Positions 20,650 to 32,967 of a stretch of DNA of 64,000 nucleotides are shown in pieces. Position numbers and translations under genes: made by a program. The first letter of the stretch is position 1. The number at the start of each line of letters is the position of its first letter. The notes under the pieces were generated by a model. The model searched no databases. It saw only the letters and a list, made by a program, of their open reading frames with translations, and was not told the origin of the DNA. Origin of the DNA: Ananas comosus (taxonomy: Eukaryota; Streptophyta; Magnoliopsida; Poales; Bromeliaceae); contig NW_017893399.1 of NCBI RefSeq assembly GCF_001540865.1, positions 13,345 through 77,344 on the forward strand, read 5' to 3'.

Positions 20650-21185
20650 ATACCGACCGTGTAGGTCATCAAGTAACAACGTGAACCGACCGAGATAGGT
20701 CAATGTACGGAAAGTAACGAACGACCAAACAGGTCACCGATGCAAATAGGAGAACCGACCAACCAGGTCACAAGTATAGTATATACGAATGCCATCTACT
20801 CTACCCCTATACAGGATACTACACATAGAACAACCAGGCAGAGTAAATAAAGATAGTATGTAGATACTGCTCGATGTCAACTAAAAGTACGAACGCAAGA
20901 ACCGACCGATAGGTCACAGGAGTGTATTCGATATAGTCCAGAACTACCGTCAGCACCAGCCGACAATCCTACCCCTCAGGGTACACCGACCTCAAAGGTC
21001 ATCGAACGACAGAAGTCAAGAAACAGACCAACCCAATACATAATGCAACAACCGACCAACCAGGTCAACAGATATAAGATAAAAGCACCGATCAACTAGG
21101 TCACCGAAACGAAGTACGAGAACCGACCAATCAGGTCACCGGAACAAAGTACGAGAACCGACCAATCAGGTCACCGGTATCACAT
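20650..21185 (-). repeat. Array of GACC...GGTC short inverted repeats in LTR B
   Basis: Variants of gaccgaccaatcaggtcacc occur repeatedly (near 20735, 20755, 20905, 21050, 21085, 21120, 21155), spaced irregularly by about 35 bp or more. Each unit can pair GACC with GGTC. The array recurs in the copy at 53450-53700. Confidence 0.8.
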
Positions 21186-22223
21186 ATGGATAAACTACTC
21201 TACTCCTACACATGATACTAAGCATAGAAACATATGAGTAGAGTATAATAGAAACAACGGGGATGCAAGCTCAATATATAATACGAAAATAGCAACAGAA
21301 GAACAGGGATAGAAGAAATATCACCGAGCGTGCACCACTGTACCGACTTCGGATCGAAGTACCCACCTGTACAAATGCTGCGCCTGTCTCCTGACTGCAA
21401 AAGGACGTCAACCGGACCTAAGGAAGGTCCACCGGGTTAGTGTCTAACCCACAGCTAATAACCACTAGATCCACAACCTACAAGCAAACCCATGGAGATC
21501 GGTTTCCCAAACCGATCGCCGTAATACGCCGGAAGTCCCGTAATCGCACGGGGACTCCGCCGGGAGCCACGAACTGTCCCGGAACATACCGACTCGAGCT
21601 ACGAGTCACCTGCTGCCACTAAACATAAATAATCATGCATCATGGCAGCGAACACAACTCCTCGTGTCGAAACAATTATCGTCGGATAATCGTTTCGATT
21701 CGGGTTCCCGGAAGTGTCTAATTCGACACCGGAACCCACCGTCGCTCACCCGTCATTTCCGAACTCTCGAAATGACGCAAGTGACCAGCCAACAAGGCTC
21801 AGCGACTACGCAAAAGCTCACGAAGCACCGTCGGAATAATTCCGAACCGAACCCGCGTTCCGTCGGCGGATTTCGCCGAAAAACGCACCGGAAATGCATT
21901 TCCGATCTTCGCAAGGGTCTGGGGCCTTGGACAATCAGTCCAGAGGTTATCCTCAACCAACACTTGCTGCCAACAGCAGCTACGACGAACCAAAATGCAT
22001 AAAAGCCCTCCTGAATACCTGAAATCGCATTATTTCATGCGATTTCGGCGCTTTTATGGTCCGACAACGCAAACCAGAGGTCAAACAGCCAAGACGAGAC
22101 TCCCGCTGACTGGTCTCGGCGTGCCGGAGGCCGTGCTCACCTTTCGGAGCACTGCCGGCCACTGTGGCACGCGCACGGGCGACGCAAAATTAGTGAAACA
22201 GCGCGCACAGTAGGAAAAGCATG

Positions 22224-22316
22224 CTTATCTCGCTAACCAGGGGCTCGTTGACCCTAAGTGAGGTGAGCACTGTGATCAGGACTGACTGACGATCACCGTG
22301 CTCACCTCCGGAGGCA
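22224..22316 (-). promoter_or_regulatory. Conserved hairpin in LTR B (GTGAGCAC stem)
   Basis: aggtgagcac...gatcaccgtgctcacct (about 22259-22312) forms a long stem. It is conserved in the copies at about 54835-54885 and 63652-63700. Confidence 0.65.
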
Positions 22317-23145
22317 TCGGAACAGCCTCAGGTCGCCGGAACAGTGAGTAGAACAGGAAACACTGCGCAGAAAGGCTGAAAACAAGCTTACCGGCCAGGG
22401 GAGAGCTAGGGTTGGCCGCCGGTGGCTGGACGGCGGGCGGCCCGGCCAGGGGAGGGTGCGGCCGGTCGGTGGAGTCCGGGGCACCTGCTGGCCGGCGGCG
22501 GGAGGCGGCCAGTTGCGCGGCGGAGGAGATCAACTCGATCTCTTGCTCTCGGGTTCAATGCTTCCCGGCGGCGTGGCGGCGGTCGGAGGAGGTCGGGGCG
22601 GCGACGGTACGTCGGCGGAGGTCGAGGAGGAGGTGGTGCTCCCGACGGTGGGCGGCGGCGGCCCTCGAAGGCCGTACTGGTCCAAGCAGGGCCCGCACGC
22701 GCTCGGGACGGCCGCAGAGAGCTCGGGTGGCGGCCGGCGGCGTGCGGGGACGGCGGGGAGGCGCGCGCGAGGTCGCCGGAGGTCGCCAGAGGGCGGCGCG
22801 GCCGATAGGGAGCGGTGGCGGCGCGCGGATGCAAAGATGACCCAAGCTCGGCCTGGGTGCATGCAGGTGGCCGCAGAGAGCTGGGGCGGCTCCGGCGGCG
22901 TGCGCAGGGACGACGGCGGCGACGAGGGGAGTCGCCGAAGGCTGGGCCACGGCCAGGGGACAAAGGTGCTCGAGCTAGGTGGCTACCAGGGTCCGCAAAC
23001 CACAATGCGGTGAAGGGGTTGGCCAAAAGGGAGAGAGAGAGAGGTGATGCAGGGATTTCCGGCGGCCGGAGGAGCTCGCCGGCGGCCGGAGCATGCGCAC
23101 GGGGAGGGCAGGAGATGGCTGAGGCGGCTGGTGGACTAGGGCTAG

Positions 23146-23200
23146 CAGGAACGACCTAGGGTTAGGGTTTCCAAGCAAAAAAATCTAACATCAACTTATA
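23146..23200 (-). promoter_or_regulatory. LTR-B core promoter region: TATA and telo-box
   Basis: On minus, a ttataag element (about 23190-23196) is followed by aaaccctaaccctag (about 23157-23171). The sense copies have the same order: TATA at 60874 and 62964, telo-box at 60909 and 62999. Confidence 0.6.
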
Positions 23201-23879
23201 AATGTAAGTGTAATTTTGCCGAAAAGTCCTCCAAGACTCAACCATTTAATCTTAGTCCCTCACCGCACGAATAAAACGTGCATAAACCCCTCCACGTGCG
23301 ATTTCACGCGAAACGGTACATAAAATGTCGCAACTTTTGCGAAATTACCGTTTTGCCATCACCGACCTCTCCTCGATCAACGCGCGATCTCCGCAGATCC
23401 GTCCGTCAGATTTGCGAACGGATTGCACCAGTGCGATCAGCACCTCGGAGACAACAAAGCTACACTTTCGATTCATCTCGATCGACCACGGATTCACAAC
23501 AAAATCCAACCTTCTTCCAATAGAAGGAAACACACACACAAATACATATAAAACATGTATTTTTGGATTTTCTCGAAATCCGTGCGTCAAACTCAAAATC
23601 CATCAGCGCCACTAGTTCCAGAACAGCTGAACCGGTCGAAACGAGCTATTGGACTGATATGAACGGAGTCCGATACGCACCAGAAGCCCACTCTACTCCG
23701 TGGCTTCTCCGGAAAACCGGAGTTACTATTCACTTAAGTGAAAACTAAAAATCGCGTATCTTTTCCATTTTAGCTCAGTTTCTCCTGAAACTTGACGAGT
23801 GCTTATGTAATTAAATTACACACATAAACATCATCAACAGAGAGTTTAGTAGCACTGTCAAAAAATCTCAGTCCTTACA

Positions 23880-26092
23880 CTGGAAGCCAATTCGGATCCT
23901 GGTTTCGGGCGTCCAGAAGTGGATCCGAAAATTCACATCGTGAATATCGATTGTGTTGACACGTAGGTGTGGTAGGTGAGATCCGCCGGAACCGAATAGC
24001 GGTGTAGCAGACCGTCGGACGGAGGAGCCGAGGTACTGTTTTTGCAGGCTGGAAGTTCTGGGCGCCCAGAACTGGGTTTAGGGCGCCCAGGTCTTGATTT
24101 TTTTGCAGCAGTGCAGATTAGTAAAGGTTATTCTTGAGGCTCAATGCACCTAACCCCTACCTCTATAAAAAGCTGTGGACGACCTCAGTGAACCCTTTTC
24201 ACCTCTTTTTCACAAGGAGCCTACAATTTTGCATTCTAGCCCTCCGAACCTTCAAATTTCTACTTTTGGCATTGAGGACTTGGAAACTCAGCAGGATTCT
24301 AGCAGCGACCTTTAGAGGTTTGGTTCATGTGTGGCGTAGGAGCATCCAAATCCTGTGAAACTTGATTTGGAGGATTGTGGACTCGTGGGAGAGTGTGTGG
24401 AACCCATTTAAGCAGCAAGTAATTGAAGTTAGTATAATCAAATTGCTGTTTCTTGGGATTTTGGTGTTCTTGAGCTGAAATTAAGATTTTCTTGGTGTTT
24501 TTGGATTCGAATGTCTTGGGAGCTGGATTTTTGATGTGGAAATTGGCTTTCCATCATCCTTTACTGGTTTTGAAGCTTTTCCCACATGAATTTGAGATTT
24601 GAAAGGTGAGTTTTAAATCAGTTTTGGATATTTGAGTTTATATGCTATTTTTAAGGTTTTGATGGAAAATCTTGGATTTTTTTTTTTAGTCCAGATTTTT
24701 ATGGAAAGTTTAAGGTTGGATTTGGATTGATTCTACACTTCATTTGGGAGGTTTGTAACCCGACTCCACTAGTTTATAAGCCAAAATCCTCATATTTTAG
24801 TTGAGCTGCAAAATTACTTAAGTGCTGAAGTTCTGGATGCAGGTTCTAAGCATCCAGAAGTGGGTACGAATTGGTGTGAAGGCTTTTTGGTGATATTTTT
24901 TAGCTTGAATTTGGTGAGGAACCTGGGGGATTATTCTTGAGCATCTAGAGGTGATGGGTGGAGTTTCACTGCTTTTGGACTTCAGAACTGGATTTAATCC
25001 CATGCTGAAATCATGTAGGTTGTAGCTACCAGCTTGCTGTTCTGGACCCTTGTTCTGGGCGCCCAGAAGTTGGCGCAGGAGGGTCCAGATCTTGACAGCA
25101 ACTTGATTTAGCCTATTTTGAGGCATGTCTTTTCCAGGATCTTCTCCAGTGACTTCTTACCTTTGTTGGAGTCGCGTTTAAGGTAGGTTAATGGTGCTTA
25201 CCGAAATTTTCGGATTTCCTCCTAAGTTTAGTTGTTGTCGGCATGTATGTTGGTCATTGTATATCATGTTAATTAGCTCAAATTAATGGATTTGCATACT
25301 TATTGAAATCTGAATTTAGAGCTTAAAATGTCAGTTTAAATATACATGTTGGACTTGGAATTGACTTAGGAGAAAACTAGCGATTCTACACCGTCATATG
25401 TTAAAACTACCAGATTTAGCTCTAGCAGCCGTAGTTTGTTTGTATCACCACAGTTTGTGGGCGTTGGATACCCATATTTGTGTAGAATGCATTTACGCTC
25501 GTGCTGGGATGCCGAGCTCGAGTAATCTTCAACTGTAAGTTCTACACTATCATGTCTAAAAACTATCAGATAACTTTTTAAACTGTTGCTGTTGGTATCC
25601 ACGCTGTTAGTGCGCATTTAATACTCAGATCGTTTCTAAAGCTGTTGCATTTCGTATCTACGTTGTTAGTGCGCATTTGATATTCGGATAGCTTCTGAAG
25701 CTGTTCCGGTTCGTATCGACGCTGTTAGTGCGCATTTGATACGCGGATAGCTTAGGAGCTGTAGTTTGTTTGTATCGCCGCAGTTTGTTGGCGGTGGATA
25801 CCTAAGATAGTGTAGAATGTATTTACGCTCGTGCTTAGATGCCGAGCTTATTTTTACAGCAGTGTTTAGGCTGTTCCGGACTGTCGGGTGCCGTTGAGGT
25901 TGACGGTGGACCCAGATTACTGTATTTGCATCAGATTCTGCCGAGAGCACGTGAGTTGGGTTGTTAGACCCTATTTACTTTGACTATAGCCTATGAGAGC
26001 CTGATTGAGCTCGACAGAGATACGCTTGCATACTCGGTTCGGTAGCGCTCACGAGTACCACTCCGGAGTCGGGCTTTGTACGTTTGCGTTGG
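23880..26092 (+). repeat. gypsy 3' LTR (family A), segment 2
   Basis: Resumes after the LTR-B insertion and includes the part homologous to the 5' LTR from 25272. A TATA-like ctataaaaag occurs at about 24161. It is interrupted at gttgg by the family-C solo LTR. Confidence 0.88.
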
Positions 26093-28528
26093 TGTCACGC
26101 CCCGGGACCTAGCGTAAGCCCGCCCGGTGCATGTCCAGACCCGCCATACGTCTAAAACATATAATGCGTCTATAATAAAACGATAAATAAAGCAATAGAA
26201 GAAAAACATTTAGGAGTATCAGAGCAAAGTACAACTAGATTCTACAATAGAGAAATAAGCCAAAGGCTAAAATCTACTAAATAAAATCATAAAGTAGTAC
26301 ATCTGAAATCCAAATACAAGTGCTATAAGTAATGCAGGGTGGTCTCTATACATGGTAACAAAACTCTCTCTCTACAAAACACAAAAAGAGAGTAGACCAC
26401 CTAGGAGCAAGAGCAAGCTCCGCTATCTAGCTCCGCGACCCCTTTGTCGCGATCCCGTGCCTCCACCGGTGCTGAAGGCTCTGAAATAAAAATCATAAAA
26501 TAGATGGCGTAAGAACTATTAGATAATAGTTCCCAGTGGGCAATTACTGACTTCAATGAAAAGTGCCACTAGGCCCGAAACTAAGCAGATAAGTGTGAAT
26601 AATTAAGCAATATGAATGACAAGTATTTAAACATGAATACTTACTAAATCATGATATCTCTACTTAGCATGAATTTGCACAAGTATGATACTTTTCTAAA
26701 ATGTATAAGCATGAACATACAACCAACATGATATCCACAATGTAATCAGTAAGATGTCATTGTTTACTATTATAATCAATGTCCACTTGGTATGTCATGT
26801 CACTAGATTCCCAATCCTGTAGGACCTACCCATAGGTAATCCGGCCTGCGCCGTGCCTAATAGCCCCGTGGTAGTCAACACCTCCACTCTAGGAATGAGC
26901 CTCCCCAACGGTATCCCATTTCAACGCACAATCCCGCACGGGCGAGCATGTGTCGCGATGTCTATCTCCGAAGTGCCGGCTTGTGGGGAGCGACCCTCAC
27001 AAGCATATGCGAATGAGCACAATAGCAAGCAAGCGTAAAAGTCGGTCTCAAGTCTCAAGTCATCATGTCTAAAACATGGAATAAAGCAAGTGTCTCAATG
27101 GCCTATCACTATGTCATCATGTTTAAAATATGGAATATAGTCGATGTCACAATGGCCTGTCACTATGTCTCTATATTGCAGTTTCACAGTTTACTAAGTC
27201 GGTGCCCCTTTATGGCACTTTTGTTCACTTTGTCCAAACATGAGTTAGGAGTTCAAGAGTACACAATTCTAGTTCTTTTCATCACATGAGACATATTTCC
27301 AACTTGCAATAAAGAATACTTTTCACATGCATGCAGAATACACATATGACTCTACTATATAGAGTTGAATTTTCATAATACATAACACATACATTTTAAG
27401 TATTCTAAAATTCATAAAAATCCTATCTAGCATGAATATGCATGCATTTCGATGAAACGACGAGTACAAATCACATAGGAGACATTTCTCCCCTAATCTA
27501 TGAAGTAAAACCCACCGTGACTCTCGCAATCCTTCGTTTCGCCGAACGAAGTTGCCCACCACTCTCCTAGCACCCTAAAGATATAGAAAAGAGAGATATA
27601 CGAACGTTACGAACAACCCATTGCTCAAACATTAAGCAACTCAAGCAAAGGTGAAGGAAACTCACCGAATGCGAAGGAAACTCTCACAATCTCCAAATGG
27701 GAATTAGAGTCCTTCTAAACCAACCTAAACAAAGGTTCTAAACCCATCAATTGAGATCAAAAAGCCTCAAATCAAAAATCTCCATTTTAAACCCTAAGTT
27801 CCAATTTTAGGGTTTCATTTAGTAAAAGCTACAAAAACATGAATCAAGAAGTAGATTAGGCTTACTAACCTCTCTAAGGCCCCACTCCAAGCTTGCAAGT
27901 AAGCTAGGGTTGAAGTTCTTCCTTTCCACAAGCTCCAATCCTCACTCTAGTGCTCTCTTCAAGGAGGTATCCCAACCAAAAGCAAAGAAGAGCAAAGGGA
28001 GGAGATCAAAATGAGCCAAAACACAAGAAAAAGGAAAGAAAAATAAGAGAGGAGCTCTTACCTCTCTTCTCCACAAGTCAGGGCTCAAAAAAGCCTCTAA
28101 GGGCTGTGGGGTGCTTTATAGATAGGTTACAATTATAAAAACACCCCTCAGATCACGCAGACTGAATTCTGCACTGTGTACCGGTACACGGGAAAGTGTA
28201 CCGGTACAAAACCTTGTGCGCGCAAACCCGAGGCTCGGGTTGGCAGAAAAATCTATTTGTACCAGTACAACCATCGAGTTGTCACCCGTACACTTTCTGT
28301 ACCGGTACAACCATCAAGGTGTACCGGTACACAGCCCAACAAAATACAAGCCGAAAGCAGCCTAAGTCCATCACTTCGGTGACCTTAGCGCTACTTTAAA
28401 TACTACAATTCTCGGGATATGAGCCATAGGTCGGAACACTGTCAACGACCCTCCAGAATATCTGGAACAACTCAGAACACTGATCAAACACTCGAACCTC
28501 ACAATTTGCAAAGGTCCAGTGTGTTACA
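26093..28528 (-). mobile_element. Solo LTR, family C, antisense, 2436 bp
   Basis: On minus it runs TGTAACACACTGG ... CCGGGGCGTGACA. The target duplication GTTGG is perfect (26088-26092 and 28529-28533). Removing it restores the gypsy LTR sequence, which reads continuously in the 5' LTR at about 14690. A cluster of TGTACCGGTACA palindromes lies at 28175-28335. Confidence 0.93.
28175..28335. repeat. Cluster of TGTACCGGTACA palindromes in LTR C
   Basis: Four perfect copies of tgtaccggtaca and one variant (tgtaccagtaca) occur within about 160 bp. One is followed by accatc, as in the unrelated solo LTR at 34120. Confidence 0.9.
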
Positions 28529-29216
28529 GTTGGTGTCGTTGTGTCCTGATTGGACTTGCTCTCCACGGACGGCCTAGCATGGAGGTAGCTGTGTAACTTC
28601 GACAGGCAGGACGGGTGTATTCACAATCCCTAATGAGATTGGGTCAGAGATCGCATTATTTTATAAATAGTTAGTGTTGGATTATAATAGTATAGTAGCA
28701 TATAGCTGTAGATTGTTTTCAGTTCCTTTACTATCATTAAGCATACATTCTGTAGACTTAGTGGGTGAGCCGTTGAGGTCGGTAGCGGTACCCACTGAAA
28801 ACTACTTCTTTTCGCAGTAGTTCTCACGCCCAGTTGTGGATCTTTTGCAGAGCCCTCTTCTTTGGCTAATGCTGCTACGGAGACCGATCGTGGAAAGAGA
28901 ATCGTGAGTTAGATCCCTTCCCGTTTTGCTGCTGCGCTAGAGACACACCAGCTACAGATAGTTGTAGTTTTTTGTTCTTATACATACTGATGTTTGTATC
29001 TCGCTGGAGCGAGTGATTTTGTATACCAGGATCCTATGTATGTATAGTGATCCTTTGTTATTATATATATTTTCTTTTAGCAGCTCTATACTACTGATTG
29101 TAGTATTGTATGATTACAGATACAGGTACAGCTATCGTTTCGTATTCAGAAAAAATTTCTATGTATACGGCGGGTCTATTACGTGCTCGGGAAAACGAGA
29201 AATCCGGGGCATGACA
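28529..29216 (+). repeat. gypsy 3' LTR (family A), segment 3
   Basis: Corresponds to 14690-15366 of the 5' LTR and ends CCGGGGCATGACA at 29216. (TA)n follows. Confidence 0.9.
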
Positions 29217-29238
29217 ATATATATATATATATATATAT

Positions 29239-29467
29239 GAACTAGGTTGGAATACTATTAATAGCACCAATGACTTGGTGCTATTAAGTTTTCTACCCTT
29301 GGATTAAAAGATGTGTGGTTAGGATGATGTGGGCCCCTAGGGTTGAGTGAGTGGTTGGTTGAATAGTATAACCTAACAGGTAAAATTAATCAAAGGATTA
29401 AATCTAATGGTGGAAATCTCGAAAGCACCAAATCCTTGGTGCTATCGATAGTACCCCAGCCGGACTC
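29239..29467. repeat. MITE-250, well-preserved copy
   Basis: A roughly 230-bp foldback element between (TA)n runs. Ends pair as an AGTCCGGCT-type terminus. Each arm contains its own small palindrome (tagcaccaa...ttggtgcta). The middle carries gatgtgggcccctagggttgagtgagtggttg. Used here as the reference for the family; no coding capacity. Confidence 0.85.
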
Positions 29468-29526
29468 TATATATATATAATAGTAACACGAGAGAGGAGA
29501 GAGCGAGAAGAGAAGAGAGAGAGAGA

Positions 29527-29757
29527 GAACTGACTGGAATATATTAATAGGCAACCAAATAATGGTGCTATTTAGTTTTTTAATCTTGATTGAAAATGTG
29601 CGGTTATAGGATGAACTATGGCCCTTAAGGTTGAGTGGGTGATTGCTTGATATATGTATATTTAACAGGATAAAAAGTAATCAATAGGTTAAAATCTAAC
29701 GTGGAAACTTGATAGCCATAAGCGCCTTGTCTATCGATAGTATCCCAGGCCGACTCT
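29527..29757. repeat. MITE-250, degraded copy
   Basis: Same orientation as the copy at 29239, with the middle motif readable (cccttaaggttgagtgggtg). Many single-base indels. Preceded by a GA-rich stretch (29490-29527). Confidence 0.7.
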
Positions 29758-29837
29758 ATATATACATAATATATATATATATATATATATATAATTAATA
29801 TATATATATAATATATAATATAGTATATATATATATT

Positions 29838-30064
29838 GAAGTCTCCTATGCTTTTAAAAGTACCAAGTCATCTGGTACTTGTAAGTTTTCGACCCTTTGG
29901 ATTAAGGATGTGCGGTTGAAGATGATTGGCCCCTTAGGGTTTAGTGGTGGTTGGTTTGAATATAATATCTAAGGTAAAAATAATGCAAAGGCGTAGATCC
30001 TAACGTAAAAAATTTAAAGCAGCCCAAGTGCTTTTGTACTTTTACCAAGACCGTAGCCCGACTA
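29838..30064. repeat. MITE-250, divergent copy
   Basis: Arm palindrome variant gtaccaagtcatctggtac and middle motif ccccttagggttta are recognisable. Flanked by (TA)n on both sides. Confidence 0.65.
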
Positions 30065-30117
30065 TAATATATTATATATATAATATATATATATATCATA
30101 TATATATATATATATTG

Positions 30118-30370
30118 TAAGAGCTACAATGGGCTATCAGTCAGGCATAAGAGATCCTGATTCTCCAACTTGTTGACGACATTGAATCAAAATATACGTT
30201 GCATGATGCGTCCACCAGGTTTTGTAGATAACCGCTATGGTTGATGGTCCCATACAGGTTTAATTAGTATTACATTAAAGGTTAGAATAATTAAAGACTT
30301 GATCTAAGGCTAAAAAATCGAGAAGCAACAAATATCCTCCTATGCTTCTGATATAATGTTGCTCTACTCT
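30118..30370. repeat. MITE-250-like, strongly degraded
   Basis: Similar length and (TA)n flanks, with only remnants of the arms (gagctacaatgggctatc ... gatataatgttgctctactct). Confidence 0.45.
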
Positions 30371-30474
30371 AATATATAATTATATATATAATATACTATA
30401 TATAATAATGCAGAAGAGAGATAGAGAAGAGAAGAGAGAGGAGAGAGAATTGTTGACATATCTGATTTTACATA

Positions 30475-30998
30475 GGGTGACAATACGCAACTCGTCGTTC
30501 GCGGTCAGACCAACTCATGTTCGCTCGAAATGACTCGAGCATCGGAATCGGCTCATTTAGTAAACTGATCGAACACGAACTGAAATTTTCAGCTCAATAT
30601 AATAAACAAGCGAATACGACTGAGGTCCACTCGCTCATTTCAGGCTCGATAACAACTTGAATACATATAATTTTAAATTATATATATATAGTAAATATAA
30701 TTAATATGTATATAATTTAATTTTTATTACTCGATTTTTAGGCTCAACCTAATATATGAAGCCAACTCAATATAAATAATCTTATTATTGTAAAATTTTG
30801 ATTCATTAGATCAAAATATAACGAATAAGATCTTATAAATTTATTTGCTATAATATTTTCTCTAATCCTTTAACATATTTCTTCATAAACCGCTCGCTAT
30901 TCGGTCTCGATACTAACGAGCTAGCCGTTTCGCTCGTTTAATAAACGAGCCGAACACGAGCCGACCCCAGCTTGCTCGTGTTTGGCTCATTGACACCC
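30475..30998. repeat. Foldback MITE with GGGTG(T/A)CAAT ends
   Basis: The left end gggtgacaat and right end attgacaccc are imperfect inverted repeats. Degenerate inverted arms rich in gctcg and cgagc motifs extend inwards (for example ctcgtttaataaacgagccgaacacgagcc near 30935). The interior is AT-rich. The class is not assigned. Confidence 0.55.
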
Positions 30999-31159
30999 CT
31001 AGATGTACATATGGATTTGTTGACCTGTCAACATGGGTTTTAGATTTCTGTGGCTGCTGCCCACAAAATTTTCCTAATTTATTTATGATTATTATCACAT
31101 TATTATCAGTTGATTCTTTAGTTTATAAAATATTAAATTTTAGATTGGTTCAGTATTAA

Positions 31160-32132
31160 GGGTCTGTTTCGCTGAAAAAAATTACTGTTATAACTGCATG
31201 CAAATCTAAATTCAACATTTGGTTAGATATAATTGAATCCAATTGTTACAGTTGAAACTGTATAAGCTCAACTGCACTAACTGGAGCTACGCCCATATTA
31301 ACTGTAATTCCAACTATAAATTACTGTTATAACTATATACAAATATAAATAGGTAAACTTCAAATACCTTTCCTGTAGTTTCGCACTTTCCCACTTTAGT
31401 ACCATGTGGTCTAAAGTATATCAAGTTAGTGTCTGTGGTATTATTTTTATTTTTTCGTCAGTTTTTCTATTAATATTTCGTTAAATTATATACAAAAAAA
31501 ACTTCAGATACTCCACCTAGATTTATCGAATATTCACTTTAGTATCTTTTACTTTTAACTTTGTCACTGATTTAACGAAAAAAATTAGTAGAATCGATAA
31601 TAAAAAGATAAAAATGCAACCATAGGGCAATAAATTAATACACTTTAAAATACAGGATACTAAAGTGAGGAAGTGTGAAACCATAGGGATGATATTTGAA
31701 GTTTTCTCAATATAAATTTGACATTTGGTTAGATGTAATTGAATTTTACTGTTACAGTTGGAATTGCATAAGAAAACTCAACTACACTAGTTGGAGCTAA
31801 GTCCATATATATTAACCATAGTTCTAACTATAATAGTTGACTAGAGTAATTTGAACTCAAAAATAAACTTACTTTCATAATAACCTTTCGGATAGAAAAT
31901 AAATTTTTTATTTATATAAGTTGTAACCTCACCGCGGCCTATATAAAATAACAAAATTTTATAAATGTACTTTTCAATAACATATAACTAAACAAGTTAT
32001 ATATTGTTCTTAAGCTTTCTATTTCGTTTAACTAAAAAATATATATAATTATATATAATTGATATATATGCTTTCAAGTGAATTTACTTTTAATTATATT
32101 GCATTTATACTTGCATCTAACCAAATAGCCTC
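31160..32132. repeat. PIF/Harbinger-like MITE containing a nested Mutator-like MITE
   Basis: Ends gggtctgtttcgctg and ...ctaaccaaatagcctc are imperfect inverted repeats flanked by TAA (31157-31159 and 32133-32135). A 358-bp element sits inside at 31351-31708. Confidence 0.55.
31351..31708. repeat. Mutator-like MITE with 9-bp target duplication
   Basis: Inverted ends aggtaaacttcaaatacc and ggatgatatttgaagttttctc, flanked by aatataaat (31342-31350 and 31709-31717). A 9-bp duplication is typical of Mutator-superfamily elements. Confidence 0.85.
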
Positions 32133-32136
32133 TAAA

Positions 32137-32540
32137 TTTGTCGAACCCATAAAAAGTAATATTTTGGGGACCCACTAATTTAACATAGTTGGATAAGGCA
32201 CCAAATTGAATAATTAGGTTTAGGTTTGAGGGTTTAGTATTTGGCATTATTATTATTATTATTTAAAAGTACTAAGTTTATATAATTTAATGTGCTGATA
32301 GACAAAAAAATTTTTCTTTATTGTCATTATTTATTAGTTTATAATGCACTTAGTCAAGTAACAACTAACAAATCACAACGAAAAATAATTTTGTAAACAA
32401 AAAGAAAATATTATTTTCAAATTTTATTTTTCATTATCAAATAAATATCTTGAAAGAAAGAATTGCAAGTTATTTTTTGTCACTTCTTGAACTTTTTAAA
32501 TAAAATAGAAAATAAAAAGGTTTTTTTTTTGCAATTGGTC
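32137..32540. other. AT-rich intergenic sequence
   Basis: No gene or recognisable element. Confidence 0.4.
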
Positions 32541-32544
32541 TCAT

Positions 32545-32935
32545 GAAATAATTTTATTTTAAAAATAGCCATACCCCTGCCACACAGGCGCCACATAAGC
32601 ACCACGCGGGCGGGCTGGATGGCAGGTCTGGCAAGTTGAACACGGTGAACCATTCACCGTGTTCAAACACGGCGAATGGTTCACCGTGTTCAGTTAGTTA
32701 TTCTACCCCGAAAATGATGGTGTACAATACGTTTAGGGTTTATATCAAGCGGTGCGAATAACCAAAAGAAACACGGTGAACCATTCACCGTATTTGAACA
32801 TGGTGAATGGTTCACCGTGTTCAACTTGCCAAGCAGGTGCCCAGCCTGCCCACGTGGAGCTTGCGTCGCAGGGGTAACGCCATTTTTGCAATTATAAATT
32901 TGTCAAAACTATTTTAAAATAAAATTTTTTCAGGG
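32545..32935. repeat. Foldback element with palindromes inside its arms
   Basis: Two inverted arms (about 32545-32690 and 32770-32935) share acccctgc...ggcaagttgaacacggtgaa. Between them is a unique spacer of about 80 bp. Within each arm, gaacacggtgaa and ttcaccgtgttc also pair locally: 32638-32664 is a perfect palindrome with 12-bp arms and a 3-nt centre. It could fold as one long hairpin or as several small ones. No coding sequence. Confidence 0.85.
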
Positions 32936-32967
32936 GGCCATCTGCAGAAAAAGCCCAAATAAAAATG

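Larger units (their letters stand above)
19496..23879 (-). mobile_element. Solo LTR, family B, antisense, about 4.4 kb
   Basis: On minus it runs TGTAAGGACTGAG ... CCGGGGCGTGACA. It is flanked by ctaga (19491-19495) and ctgga (23880-23884), a 5-bp target duplication with one change, inside the gypsy 3' LTR. No internal coding domains lie inside. The long GC-rich part (22400-23160) is the LTR leader downstream of its TATA box. It is the reference copy for the other family-B sequences in the window. Confidence 0.88.
13879..29216 (+). mobile_element. Ty3/gypsy chromovirus (Tekay/Del-like) with two nested solo LTRs
   Basis: The element consists of a truncated 5' LTR (13879-15366), PBS, gag, protease, RT, RNase H, integrase, chromodomain, purine tract and a 3' LTR from 19275 to 29216. 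The 3' LTR is interrupted by a family-B solo LTR (19496-23879) and a family-C solo LTR (26093-28528). Without these the 3' LTR is about 3.1 kb. The 5' LTR lacks its first roughly 1.6 kb, so no outer target duplication can be checked. Confidence 0.92.

Noticed and set aside
20650..21185. CRISPR-like array of repeats and spacers
   Set aside because: Units are short, imperfect and irregularly spaced within a plant LTR; there are no cas genes.
22406..23026. 206-codon minus-strand frame and several overlapping frames
   Set aside because: Same LTR-B leader; frames in many phases, low complexity, not conserved between copies.
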